A stretch of 64,000 nt of DNA. Origin: Sporobacter termitidis DSM 10068 (GTDB lineage: Bacteria > Bacillota > Clostridia > Oscillospirales > Oscillospiraceae). Below, piece after piece: positions 34,363 through 42,831 of this stretch. Location of the stretch: the NCBI RefSeq assembly GCF_900130065.1, contig NZ_FQXV01000002.1, forward strand, positions 124,001 through 188,000, in the 5' to 3' direction. The number at the start of each line of letters is the position of its first letter. Positions within the stretch are counted from its first letter, which is position 1. The notes under the pieces are model-generated. The model ran no database searches. It worked only from the letters and a program-made list of their open reading frames with translations, and was not told the DNA's origin. A program made the position numbers and the translations under genes.

Positions 34363-34461
34363 ACCGACACCTCCAAAATAGATTTTTTCAGCATCAGTAT
34401 AGCACGGGAAACGGGGAATTCGCGTGATACGACCGCCCGCTGCCCGCCCGCTCACCCCTGC

Positions 34462-34860
34462 CATTCCCGCTTACCTCTGTCATTCCCGCTTACTTCTGTC
34501 ATTCCCGCTTACCTCTGTCATTCCCGCTTACTTCTGTCATTCCCGCTTACTTCTGTCATTCCCGCTTACTTCTGTCATTCCCGCGGAGGCGGGAATCCAG
34601 GTCCGGCGGAGAATGTAGATTCCCGCCTTCGCGGGAATGACAAAATGGGGACGAGAATGACAGAACGGGGCGGGAATGGCAGAACGGGACGGGAATGACA
34701 GAACGGGGCAGGAATGGCAGAACGGGACGGGAATGGCAGAACGGAGACGGGGAACGACACGGCGGGGCAAGGGCATGACAGGGCCGAGATGGCGAATGAC
34801 AGAGCGGGAGCAAAGGGCGCGGCAGAAAGGGATACGGAAATGGCAGGAGGATGAAAAAAG
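34462..34860. repeat. Inverted arrays of 19-bp tandem repeats around a facing pair of foldback elements
   Basis: Left arm: six exact-length 19-base units CATTCCCGCTTACTTCTGT (C/T variation at one site) at 34462-34575. Centre: TTCCCGCGGAGGCGGGAA at 34578 and a facing copy TTCCCGCCTTCGCGGGAA at 34620. Right arm: units with ACAGAA and GGGAATG in reverse orientation, period 19 at 34655-34731, drifting to 21 up to about 34800. The stretch has no stop-bounded real gene; frames are open only because the unit is repetitive. Confidence 0.85.
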
Positions 34861-34896
34861 GTGATTTTCCGGCCGGAAAATCACCTTTTGCATCAA

Positions 34897-37518
34897 TTAG
34901 CCCAGGGCCTTCAGGCTTTCCTGCAGGTTCCCGAGGAGCGCTTTCAGCTTTTCGACACGCTCGCGCTCGGCGTTTACCACGTTTTCCGGCGCCTTGGAGA
35001 CGAAGCTCTCGTTTTGAAGCTTGGCCTCGGTCCTCCCCAGGTCGTCCTGGGCCTTTTTGAGCTCCTTTTGTATGCGCTCGCGCTCCTTGTCCAGGTCCAC
35101 AAGCTCATTGAGAGGCATGTAAAGCTTGGCGTCGTTTGTGACAACGGTGACCATGCCGTCGGTCGACGGCGGCGGGACGCTGCCGATGGTGAGTTCCCCG
35201 GCGAAGGCGAGCTTGGACAGGTAGACGCGGCCCGTTTCAAACACGGCGGTCTTGTCGGCGGCGATAATGAGGTGCGGCCTTTTGGACGGCGGCACGTTCA
35301 TCTCCGAGCGGCGCTGCCGTATGGTCCGGACGGCGGCCATGATCATCTCGAAATTTGCCTCGTCCTCGGGGAAGGCCAGCTTTTCGGAATACTCGGGGTA
35401 TTTTTCCACCATGAGCGCCGCGCCCTCGTGAGGCAGCGCCTGCCAGATTTCCTCGGTGATGAAGGGCATGAACGGGTGCAGGAGCTTCAGCGTTTCAATA
35501 AGCACATACAAAAGCACCTGCTGGGCGCCGACCCTTGCCGCAGCGTCGTCGCCATTCAGGCGCGGCTTTGTCAGCTCGATATACCAGTCGCAGTAGCTGT
35601 CCCAGATGAAGTCGTAGATTTTCGAAGCGGCGATGCCCAGCTCGAACTTATCCATGTTCTCGTTCACTTCGCGCACAAGCGTGTTGAGCTTGGAGACGAT
35701 CCATTTGTCCTCCAGCTCCAGCTTATCCGGCAGCGCGTTTTTATCCACGGTGAGGTTCATCATCACGAAACGGCTGGCGTTCCATATCTTGTTGGCAAAG
35801 TTGCGCATGGCCTCGCAGCGCTCGGGATAAAAGCGCATGTCGTTGCCGGGGGAATTGCCGGTGATGATATTGAACCTGAGCGCGTCCGCACCGTAGGTGT
35901 CAATGACCTCGATGGGGTCCACGCCGTTGCCGAGAGATTTGGACATCTTGCGGCCCTGGGCGTCCCGGATGAGGCCGTGGAAGAGGACCGTTTTGAACGG
36001 CTCCTTTTTCATATGCTCCATGCCGGAAAAGATCATGCGCGCGACCCAGAAGAAGATGATGTCGTAGCCGGTGACGAGGACGCTGGTGGGATAGAAATAC
36101 TCAAGGTCCGGGGTCTTGTCCGGCCAGCCCAGCGTGGAAAACGGCCACAGGGCGGAAGAGAACCAGGTGTCCAGCACGTCCTCGTCCCGGGTGATGCTTT
36201 TGCCGTGGCAGTGCTCGCACGCCGCGGGGTCCTGCCGGCTGACGGTCACATGGCCGCAGTCGGCGCAGTACCAGGCGGGAATCTGGTGGCCCCACCAGAG
36301 CTGGCGCGAAATGCACCAGTCGTGGGCGTTGGTCATCCAGTTGTTATAAATCTTCACAAAGCGGTCGGGCACGAACTGGATCGTCCCGTCCTCCACCACG
36401 CGCAGCGCGTCCTCGGCCAGGGGCTGCATCTTCACAAACCACTGGGGAGAGGTCATCGGCTCCACGGTGGTGCCGCAGCGGTAACATTCGCCCACGCTGT
36501 GGGTGTGCTCCTCGACCTTGACGAGCAGGCCCAGCTCTTCCAGATCCTTGACGATCTGCTTTCTCGCCTCGTAGCGGTCCAGACCGTTGTATTTGCCGCC
36601 GTTCTGGATTCGGGCGTTCTCGTCCAGGACGAGAATCTGCTCCAGGTTGTGGCGAAGCCCGACCTCAAAGTCGTTGGGGTCATGGCAGGGCGTCATCTTG
36701 ACGCAGCCGGTGCCGAACTCGCGGTCAACATATTCGTCGGCCACGACGGGTATCTCCCGGTTCATGAGCGGCAGAACGACCGTTTTGCCCACGAGATGCT
36801 TATACCTCTCGTCGTCCGGGTGGACGGCGACGCCGGTGTCGCCCAGCATCGTCTCGGGGCGGGTGGTGGCCACGACGACATACTCGTCGGAGCCCTTCAC
36901 CGGATATTTGATGTGCCAGAAGTGGCCGGCCTGCTCGGCGTGCTCCACCTCGGCGTCGGAAAGCGCGGTGGTGCATTTGGGGCACCAGTTGATGATGCGG
37001 TTGCCTTTATAAATAAGGCCCTTTTCGTAAAGCGAAACAAAGACCTCGCGGACGGCGCGGGAGCAGCCCTCGTCCATGGTGAAGCGCTCCCTGCTCCAGT
37101 CGCAGGAGCTGCCCAGCGTCTTGAGCTGCTCGACGATCCGGCTGCCGTATTTGTTTTTCCAATCCCAGACGCGCTCCACGAATTTCTCACGGCCCAGGTC
37201 GTAGCGGGTGAGGCCTTCCTTCCGGAGCTGCTCCTCCACCTTGATCTGGGTGGCGATGCCGGCGTGGTCCGTGCCGGGCACCCAGAGGGCGGCGTAGCCC
37301 TGCATGCGCTTATGGCGCACGAGAACATCCTGCAGCGTCTCGTCAAAGGCGTGCCCGAGATGGAGCTGGCCCGTGACGTTGGGCGGCGGGATGACGATGG
37401 TGAAGGGCTTTTTCCCGGGGTCGATGACGCCCTTGAAATACCCGCCGTCCATCCACAGCTTATAAATCTTCTTCTCCACGTCCCTGGGGTCGTACACTTT
37501 CGGCAATTCTTTATTCAT
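34897..37518 (-). CDS. valS: Valyl-tRNA synthetase
   Basis: Class I synthetase that charges tRNA-Val. The ATG at 37518 ([19 protein letters not shown]) follows GGAG and gives 873 aa. HIGH appears as [14 protein letters not shown] near residue 50 and KMSKS as [11 protein letters not shown] near 525. An editing domain (CP1) lies between, with a zinc-like CADCGHVT...CEHC segment. The C-terminal coiled-coil arm ([21 protein letters not shown]) is typical of ValRS. The leader carries an early terminator and no T-box. Confidence 0.97.
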   Translation of the reverse strand: MNKELPKVYDPRDVEKKIYKLWMDGGYFKGVIDPGKKPFTIVIPPPNVTGQLHLGHAFDETLQDVLVRHKRMQGYAALWVPGTDHAGIATQIKVEEQLRKEGLTRYDLGREKFVERVWDWKNKYGSRIVEQLKTLGSSCDWSRERFTMDEGCSRAVREVFVSLYEKGLIYKGNRIINWCPKCTTALSDAEVEHAEQAGHFWHIKYPVKGSDEYVVVATTRPETMLGDTGVAVHPDDERYKHLVGKTVVLPLMNREIPVVADEYVDREFGTGCVKMTPCHDPNDFEVGLRHNLEQILVLDENARIQNGGKYNGLDRYEARKQIVKDLEELGLLVKVEEHTHSVGECYRCGTTVEPMTSPQWFVKMQPLAEDALRVVEDGTIQFVPDRFVKIYNNWMTNAHDWCISRQLWWGHQIPAWYCADCGHVTVSRQDPAACEHCHGKSITRDEDVLDTWFSSALWPFSTLGWPDKTPDLEYFYPTSVLVTGYDIIFFWVARMIFSGMEHMKKEPFKTVLFHGLIRDAQGRKMSKSLGNGVDPIEVIDTYGADALRFNIITGNSPGNDMRFYPERCEAMRNFANKIWNASRFVMMNLTVDKNALPDKLELEDKWIVSKLNTLVREVNENMDKFELGIAASKIYDFIWDSYCDWYIELTKPRLNGDDAAARVGAQQVLLYVLIETLKLLHPFMPFITEEIWQALPHEGAALMVEKYPEYSEKLAFPEDEANFEMIMAAVRTIRQRRSEMNVPPSKRPHLIIAADKTAVFETGRVYLSKLAFAGELTIGSVPPPSTDGMVTVVTNDAKLYMPLNELVDLDKERERIQKELKKAQDDLGRTEAKLQNESFVSKAPENVVNAERERVEKLKALLGNLQESLKALG

Positions 37519-37643
37519 AGACACGCTCCATGCTCCGCACCACATTTAAATAAGTTTAGCCCAAAAGCACGGCGCTTATCAGGCTTGTGCAGCGGTACCG
37601 CTGTTCAGGCGCGCGGCGCGCCGTGATTCAGGTTTCTTCCTGC

Positions 37644-37674
37644 AAAAAACGCCCGCGGGGATGTCCCGGGGGCG
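37644..37674 (-). terminator. Early terminator in the valS leader
   Basis: On the minus strand CGCCC-C-CGGG pairs with CCCG-C-GGGCG, followed by TTTTTT. It begins only about 20 bases after the predicted valS transcription start. A second CACGGCGC/GCGCCGTG structure follows nearer the gene. Confidence 0.65.
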
Positions 37675-37699
37675 AATTCCTATCCGCATTTGTCTAAAA

Positions 37700-37728
37700 A
37701 GTATAGATGATTTCGATAAAATTGTCAA
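37700..37728 (-). promoter_or_regulatory. Promoter of valS
   Basis: Minus-strand TTGACA (37728-37723) and TATACT (37705-37700) with exactly 17 bases between, a near-consensus sigma-A promoter. Confidence 0.85.
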
Positions 37729-37882
37729 GTGCCACATGGCCGCGGTCAGCCCCCGCGCGCCGCTTTCCGGACCGGAATCGACAAAATTTTACAAGTTCGT
37801 AGCAATTGCGTTACTTTTTCGAAATATTTCTATTGTATAATAGAAGCAAATTCGCGAGATATGTCGAAAAGCGGGGTGCGGT

Positions 37883-38608
37883 ATGGCCGTTATTACACAA
37901 AGAAGGACCCGGCGCAGAAGGCGCCTGACCGGGAGGCGGGTCGGTACGTTTCTGATTATCGCCCTCGTCATCCTGGGCGTCGCGCTGGGGTTTCAGGTGT
38001 TCGGGACGCAAAAGGCGGAGGCCGGGGAGGCCAAGCCCGGCGCCACCGGCGCGGGCAGCATCAAAAATGTCAAAAACATCACCATGCCGGCGTGGGTGAC
38101 CGCCGACCTGCTGCCGGTCAACGAGTATTCGCGGCCCGGCACGAAGCTCGCCGCCGTGAACGCCATCGTCATACACTACGTCGGCAATCCGGGCACGACG
38201 GCGGAGCAGAACCGCAGCTACTATGAAAATCTGGCTGAAACCGGCGAAACGTCGGCCAGCAGCAATTTTGTGATCGGGACGGACGGCGGGATACTGCAAT
38301 GCGTCCCCACGGACGAAGTGGCCTACTGCTCCAACTGGCGCAACGACGACACAATCTCCATCGAGTGCTGCCACCCGGACAAGACGGGAAAGTTCACCGA
38401 CGATACATACGCGTCCCTTGTGAAGCTCACGGCCTATTTATGCCAGGCTTACGGCCTGGATTCCTCCGACGTCATCCGCCATTACGACGTCACGGGGAAG
38501 GTGTGCCCGAAGTATTTCGTGGACCATCCGGACGCATGGGAGGCTTTTAAAAACGACGTGCAGGACGCGCTGGAGGCGCTGCCGGAAAACGAACCGGGGC
38601 AGCCCTGA
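37883..38608 (+). CDS. N-acetylmuramoyl-L-alanine amidase, membrane-anchored (amidase_2)
   Basis: A 241-aa protein with a very basic cytoplasmic start (QRRTRRRRRLTGRR), one membrane helix (~22-40) and an external amidase_2 domain (~85-235). Zinc ligands of the T7-lysozyme/AmpD type are visible: His in AIVIHYVGN, His in VIRHYDVTGK, and Cys in KVCPKYF. It cleaves the amide between muramic acid and the peptide stem. Clostridial CwlA/CwlC-like amidases can act in sporulation or cell separation; which one is not clear. Confidence 0.88.
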   Translation: MAVITQRRTRRRRRLTGRRVGTFLIIALVILGVALGFQVFGTQKAEAGEAKPGATGAGSIKNVKNITMPAWVTADLLPVNEYSRPGTKLAAVNAIVIHYVGNPGTTAEQNRSYYENLAETGETSASSNFVIGTDGGILQCVPTDEVAYCSNWRNDDTISIECCHPDKTGKFTDDTYASLVKLTAYLCQAYGLDSSDVIRHYDVTGKVCPKYFVDHPDAWEAFKNDVQDALEALPENEPGQP

Positions 38609-38616
38609 AACAGCCT

Positions 38617-38698
38617 GTCCTCCCGAGCGAAGCGAAGGATCTTTTCCGGCAAACGGCCGCGGGAAAAGATCCTTCGTCATTTCATTGCTCAGGAGGAC
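38617..38698. repeat. Interspersed foldback repeat (GTC...CTCAGGA family), copy 1
   Basis: Outer arms GTCCTCCCGAGC and GCTCAGGAGGAC, inner arms CGAAGGATCTTTTCC and GGAAAAGATCCTTCG, about 82 bases. A related element is at 42736-42825. It occupies the convergent gap and may also stop transcription. Confidence 0.7.
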
Positions 38699-38720
38699 AC
38701 ATCTATATTTATTATGTCCC

Positions 38721-39080
38721 CTATTCCTCTTCTCCGGTGTTGGCGGCCTCGGCCCCGGACGCGGCGGCCTTTTCCGGCGCCAGGAAGTTTGTGTACACTT
38801 CCTTGGGCTGGACGCCGACAAAGCGCTTGGCCTCCTGCCCGTTTCTGAAAACGATGACGGTGGGGATGCTCATGACGCCGTACTCCGCGGCGAGCTCGCC
38901 CTCGGCGTCCACGTCGACCTTGCCGGTCTTGACGCTGTCTTTCAGCTCCTCCGCCAGCTCCTCGATGACAGGCGCGAGCATTTTGCAGGGCATGCACCAG
39001 CCCGCCCAGAAGTCGACGAGCACGGTGCCGGAGGCGATAACGTCGTTAAAATCGTTTTTTGTGAGATGAAGAATTTCCAT
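38721..39080 (-). CDS. trxA: Thioredoxin with CMPC active site
   Basis: A 119-aa thioredoxin. The redox motif is Cys29-Met-Pro-Cys32 in FWAGWCMPCKMLAP, where most thioredoxins have CGPC. The cis-proline is in MSIPTVIVF. An Ala/Glu-rich tail of ~18 residues (EKAAASGAEAANTGEEE) extends the normal length. It lies 35 bases after the flavin reductase gene, forming a two-gene unit. The altered dipeptide should shift redox potential and may match the non-standard reductase. Confidence 0.9.
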   Translation of the reverse strand: MEILHLTKNDFNDVIASGTVLVDFWAGWCMPCKMLAPVIEELAEELKDSVKTGKVDVDAEGELAAEYGVMSIPTVIVFRNGQEAKRFVGVQPKEVYTNFLAPEKAAASGAEAANTGEEE

Positions 39081-39115
39081 AGTAACCAGCCTTTCTTAAA
39101 TCATCGGATGTTTTT

Positions 39116-39916
39116 TTACCGGTGCGCCAGATACTCCACGGCGGAGAGCACGGCGATCTGACCCTCTCCGGCGGCCTTTGCCACCTGATAGGGCGTGCCC
39201 GTGCAGTCTCCGGCGGCAAAGACGCCGGGGATATTCGTTTTCATGGCTCTGTCCACCTTGATATGGCCCTTGTCCGTCTCAAGGCCGGGCAGCAGCGCGG
39301 TGGGCGCGATGGTGGCCCGGAGGATGAAGACGCCGTCGCACTCGAGCTCGTTCCCGTCCGCCGTGACGGAGGTCACCTTGTCTTCGCCGTTCACCTTGAT
39401 CTTTTTCGTCTTCAGCCGCGTCACCCTGCAGCCGATGGACTCCAGGAAATTGGCCTCTTCCTCCGCGTCCGGCGACAGGCAGACGACGCAGACCTTTTTG
39501 CCCTTGTACAGCATGCCGTCGCAGGTGGCGCAGTAGGAAACGCCGCGGCCCAGAAGCTCCGCCTCTCCGGGGAATACGGAGGACTGCACGACGCCGGTGG
39601 CCAGGATGAGGCTGGCCCCCGTCGCGATCTCGGACCCGTAGCTGACGCTCAGTTCCCTGCCCACGGGCAGGATCGTGGTGACGCGGCCCGTGACGTGCTC
39701 GGCGCCCATGCCCACGGCGTGCATCAGCATTTTGCCGGAGAGCTCGGCGCCGGAGAGGCCGGGCAGGCCCGGATAGTTGCCGATCTCGGCGGCCTTGGCC
39801 AGTCCGCTTTCGGCGCTGCTGTTTCCGATGATGGTGACGCTTTTCCCGCGCATCCGCGCCGTGATGGCGGCCGACAGCCCCGCCGGCCCGCTCCCTACAA
39901 CAATAATATCGACCAT
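39116..39916 (-). CDS. Flavoprotein thioredoxin reductase, probably ferredoxin-dependent type
   Basis: The ATG at 39916 (MVDIIVVGSGPAG) follows GGAGG and gives 266 aa, shorter than an NADPH-dependent enzyme (~310). FAD motifs GSGPAG (8-13) and GVFAAGDCTG are intact, and the redox pair is Cys129-Ala-Thr-Cys132. Where an NADPH-binding GxGxxA is expected, the sequence reads VCVVCLSPDAEEEANFL, and the following basic motif is absent. Loss of the pyridine-nucleotide site is the mark of clostridial ferredoxin-dependent flavin thioredoxin reductases. It would reduce the neighbouring thioredoxin. The electron donor is inferred. Confidence 0.8.
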   Translation of the reverse strand: MVDIIVVGSGPAGLSAAITARMRGKSVTIIGNSSAESGLAKAAEIGNYPGLPGLSGAELSGKMLMHAVGMGAEHVTGRVTTILPVGRELSVSYGSEIATGASLILATGVVQSSVFPGEAELLGRGVSYCATCDGMLYKGKKVCVVCLSPDAEEEANFLESIGCRVTRLKTKKIKVNGEDKVTSVTADGNELECDGVFILRATIAPTALLPGLETDKGHIKVDRAMKTNIPGVFAAGDCTGTPYQVAKAAGEGQIAVLSAVEYLAHR

Positions 39917-39964
39917 AGCGGCCTCCTTGAGGTTGATCCTTAAATACATTTTACCATGTAAGAA

Positions 39965-39993
39965 TTGTAATTTCTACTCTATTCGTTTATAAT
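39965..39993 (+). promoter_or_regulatory. Promoter of glnS
   Basis: TTGTAA and TATAAT with 17 bases spacing, 43 bases before the ATG. Confidence 0.7.
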
Positions 39994-40035
39994 AACATTT
40001 TAAGATGCTATTGGAGTTATTGGAGTTGAAGCGCC

Positions 40036-41694
40036 ATGGAAGAGACAAAAAACTTTATCCACGCCTTTATTGAGGAAGACCTCGCCCCCGGCGGGCGTTT
40101 TGAGGGGAAAACGGTGCACACGCGTTTTCCGCCCGAGCCGAACGGTTACCTCCACATCGGCCACTGCAAGGCCCTGACGATCGATTTCGGCTCCGCTGAG
40201 CGTTTCGGCGGGCTCTGCAACCTCCGCATGGACGACACGAATCCCGCCAAGGAAGACGAGGAATTCGTCGACGCGATCCAGGAGGACATCCGGTGGCTCG
40301 GCTTTACGTGGGGCGACCGGTTTTATTACGGCAGCGATTATTTTGAAAAGACATACGAGCTGGCTGTGGGCCTCATTAAAAAGGGCCTGGCGTATGTGTG
40401 CCAGCTGTCGCCGGAGGAATTCAAGGAGCGCCGCGGCGACGTGGGCGTGCCGGCCACGAGTCCGTACAGGGACCGGCCGGTCGAGGAGAGCCTTGACCTG
40501 TTTCAGCGCATGAGAAGCGGGGAGTTCAAGGAAGGGGAGATGACGCTCCGGGCGAAGATCGACCTGGCCAGCGGCAACTTCAACATGCGCGACCCGGTGC
40601 TGTACCGCATCCGCTACGCCCACCACCACCGCCAGGGTGACAAATGGTGCATCTACCCCATGTACGATTTTGCACACCCGATCCAGGACGCTTTGGAGGG
40701 CATCACCCATTCGCTGTGCTCTTTGGAATATGAGGACCACCGGCCGCTGTACGACTGGGTCATCGAGAATACCGACGTGCCGTCGAACCCCCGCCAGATT
40801 GAGTTTGCCCGCCTTGGCATCAACTATACCGTCATGTCTAAGCGCAAGCTCAGGCGCCTTGTGGAGGAGGGCTACGTCTCCGGCTGGGACGACCCGCGCA
40901 TGCCCACGCTCTGCGGCCTGCGCCGCCGGGGCTACACGCCGGCCGCCGTGCGCAATTTCTGCGACAGGATCGGCGTGGCGAAGGTCTCCAGCACCGTCGA
41001 ATACGGCTTTTTGGAGCACTGCCTCCGGGAGGACCTGAACCTGACCGCCCGCCGCGCCATGGCCGTGCTGCGCCCGGTAAAGCTCACGATCACCAATTAC
41101 CCGGCCGGGCAGAGCGAGGAATTCGAGATCGAGAACAATCCCGAGGACGAAGCGGCGGGTACCCGGCGCATCACCTTTTCCAAACACCTCTGGATCGAGC
41201 AGGATGACTTTATGGCCGAGCCGCCGAAAAAATACAACAGGCTGTTTGTCGGTAACGAGGTGCGCCTGAAGTCGGCCTATATCGTCAAATGCACCGGCTA
41301 TACGACGGACGACAGCGGCGCCGTCACCGAGGTGCTGGCGGAATACGACCCTTTGACAAGGGGCGGCAACACGCCGGACGGCCGCAAGGTGCGCGGCACC
41401 ATCCACTGGGTGGACGCGGCCAACGCGCTGGACGCCGAGGTGCGCATCTACGACAATCTGTTTTCCGACCCGGACCCCGACGGCGGCGACAAGGACTTTA
41501 TTACATGCCTGAACCCGAATTCTCTGGAAACGCTCACCGGCTGCAAGGCCGAGCGCTCCCTGGAATCCGCCAAATCCCCCGACACCTTTCAGTTTTTGCG
41601 CCTGGGTTACTTCACCGCGGACAGCCGGGACTCAAAGCCGGGGCAGCTCGTTTTCAACAGGTCCGTGCCCCTGAAGGACAGCTTCAAGCCGTAA
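40036..41694 (+). CDS. glnS: Glutaminyl-tRNA synthetase
   Basis: A 552-aa class I synthetase. PPEPNGYLHIGHCKA (HIGH at 40-43) and VMSKRKL (~275) are the class signatures. RMDDTNPAKEDEEFVDAIQEDI and the C-terminal anticodon-binding beta-barrels (from ~340) follow GlnRS, not GluRS. Many Firmicutes lack GlnRS and use the amidotransferase route, so a horizontally spread copy is plausible. A strong promoter precedes it, and GGAG lies 10 bases before the ATG. Confidence 0.95.
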   Translation: MEETKNFIHAFIEEDLAPGGRFEGKTVHTRFPPEPNGYLHIGHCKALTIDFGSAERFGGLCNLRMDDTNPAKEDEEFVDAIQEDIRWLGFTWGDRFYYGSDYFEKTYELAVGLIKKGLAYVCQLSPEEFKERRGDVGVPATSPYRDRPVEESLDLFQRMRSGEFKEGEMTLRAKIDLASGNFNMRDPVLYRIRYAHHHRQGDKWCIYPMYDFAHPIQDALEGITHSLCSLEYEDHRPLYDWVIENTDVPSNPRQIEFARLGINYTVMSKRKLRRLVEEGYVSGWDDPRMPTLCGLRRRGYTPAAVRNFCDRIGVAKVSSTVEYGFLEHCLREDLNLTARRAMAVLRPVKLTITNYPAGQSEEFEIENNPEDEAAGTRRITFSKHLWIEQDDFMAEPPKKYNRLFVGNEVRLKSAYIVKCTGYTTDDSGAVTEVLAEYDPLTRGGNTPDGRKVRGTIHWVDAANALDAEVRIYDNLFSDPDPDGGDKDFITCLNPNSLETLTGCKAERSLESAKSPDTFQFLRLGYFTADSRDSKPGQLVFNRSVPLKDSFKP

Positions 41695-41706
41695 TAGCCG
41701 CCCCCA

Positions 41707-41732
41707 TGTCATTCCCGCGAAGGCGGGAATCC
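41707..41732. repeat. Foldback element of the TTCCCGCGAAGGCGGGAA family
   Basis: Palindromic core TTCCCGCGAAGGCGGGAA right after glnS, preceded by TGTCA. The same core occurs in the 34.6-kb array and at 47.6 kb. Confidence 0.85.
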
Positions 41733-41782
41733 ATCCCCGAAACAAAATATCTCAAAAAAATTCCTGAATATGGTTTAAACAG

Positions 41783-41821
41783 CGTGTCTGCCGTCAAAAA
41801 TAGCGGCAGACACGTTTTTTT
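41783..41821 (+). terminator. Terminator downstream of glnS
   Basis: An 11-bp perfect stem CGTGTCTGCCG/CGGCAGACACG with loop TCAAAAATAG and a run of seven T. Confidence 0.9.
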
Positions 41822-41885
41822 ATCGTTATACCATACTTATCGCCGCGTTGGTATAAATCAAACGACAATAACAGGAGGATTCGGT

Positions 41886-42677
41886 GTGAAGGATAAAAAG
41901 GCATTTTCAAAAAGAATAGGCGATTTTCTCGCGGGCAAGGGCTTTTACGTCGTCCTTTTCGTCTGCACGGCAGTGATCGGCGTCTCGGCGTGGATCCTGC
42001 TCTTTACGGGGAACAAGGTCGATAAGACGGACACGAACAGCATCGCCAGCCCGCAAAGCAGCCAGCAGGTCATCGCGCCCGTCACCGGCGACCCCGGTGA
42101 TTCCGCCATCGACACGCTGGAGAAGAAGCCGGAGGTCTCGGCAAAGCCGTCCGCTTCGCCGTCCGCCGCGCCGTCCGCCTCGGCAAAGCCGAGCGCGAGC
42201 GCCGCGCCCACGACGGGCAAAACCGACAACAACGCGGGCAAGTCCGCCGCGGCGATGGCCAAGGCGACAAGCTTTGTCTGGCCGGTCGTCGGAGACATCT
42301 CCGTTGTTTTCTCGCAGGATGAGCTCGTCTACAACCAGACCATGGGCGATTGGCGGACCCACAACGGCATGGACATCTCGGCGGCCATCGGGGCCAAGGT
42401 CATGGCCGCAGCCGACGGTACGGTCACCGACGTCTACGCGGACGATCTTCTTGGCACGACCGTCGTCATCGACCACGGGAACGGCCTGAAGAGCATCTAC
42501 GCCAATCTGGCAAAGACCCCCGTCGTCAGCGAGGGCGACAAGGTCGAAATGGGCTCCGTGATCGGCGCCGTGGGCGACACGGCCCTGGGCGAAACAAGCC
42601 AGGCGTCGCATCTCCACTTTGCCATAACGAAGGACGACCAGCCGGTCGACCCCGCCAGCTATCTGCCCAAGAAGTAA
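41886..42677 (+). CDS. Membrane-anchored M23 metallopeptidase, SpoIIQ-like
   Basis: Start is GTG at 41886, seven bases after AGGAGG; 263 aa. A single membrane helix (~20-40), a low-complexity Ser/Ala/Pro/Lys linker (~85-115), and a LytM domain (~135-260). The zinc site is complete: His159 and Asp163 in THNGMDIS, His242 and His244 in SHLHF. This architecture matches clostridial SpoIIQ, which retains catalytic residues, unlike the Bacillus protein, and pairs with SpoIIIAH across the engulfing membranes. Another wall hydrolase is possible. No terminator-free partner gene. Confidence 0.75.
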   Translation: MKDKKAFSKRIGDFLAGKGFYVVLFVCTAVIGVSAWILLFTGNKVDKTDTNSIASPQSSQQVIAPVTGDPGDSAIDTLEKKPEVSAKPSASPSAAPSASAKPSASAAPTTGKTDNNAGKSAAAMAKATSFVWPVVGDISVVFSQDELVYNQTMGDWRTHNGMDISAAIGAKVMAAADGTVTDVYADDLLGTTVVIDHGNGLKSIYANLAKTPVVSEGDKVEMGSVIGAVGDTALGETSQASHLHFAITKDDQPVDPASYLPKK

Positions 42678-42735
42678 GGGCACAGCGGTTTTAAAGAAGC
42701 CAACTGAATATGGCGCGAACTGATACCTGAACAAA

Positions 42736-42825
42736 GCTGTCATTCTGAGAAGCAATGTGACGAAGGAGCTTACGCAATACGGCCCTGGCCGCAAAAGCTC
42801 CTTCGCCGCCGCTCAGGATGACAGC
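42736..42825. repeat. Interspersed foldback repeat (GTC...CTCAGGA family), copy 2
   Basis: Outer arms GCTGTCATTCTGAG and CTCAGGATGACAGC, inner arms CGAAGGAGCTT and AAGCTCCTTCG, about 90 bases. Same layout as 38617-38698. Confidence 0.7.
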
Positions 42826-42831
42826 GTCTTA

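Noticed and set aside
34462-34800. CRISPR array
   Set aside because: Units are contiguous without unique spacers and no cas genes are near.
34537-34896. Proline/serine-rich repetitive protein frames in the 34.5-kb region
   Set aside because: They arise because the 19-bp repeat has no stop in several frames on both strands; no start site or domain.
34861-37626. A 921-codon open frame on the plus strand
   Set aside because: It is the exact antisense of valS; GC-rich codon structure keeps the opposite strand open. No ribosome-binding site or family match.
37546-37700. T-box riboswitch for valS
   Set aside because: AGCGGTACCGCTG looks superficially similar to the T-box core, but it is a simple palindrome, lies after the terminator and lacks the UGGN bulge context; the leader is also too short.
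40000-41406. Long minus-strand open frame over glnS
   Set aside because: Antisense shadow of a clear GlnRS gene with all catalytic motifs.
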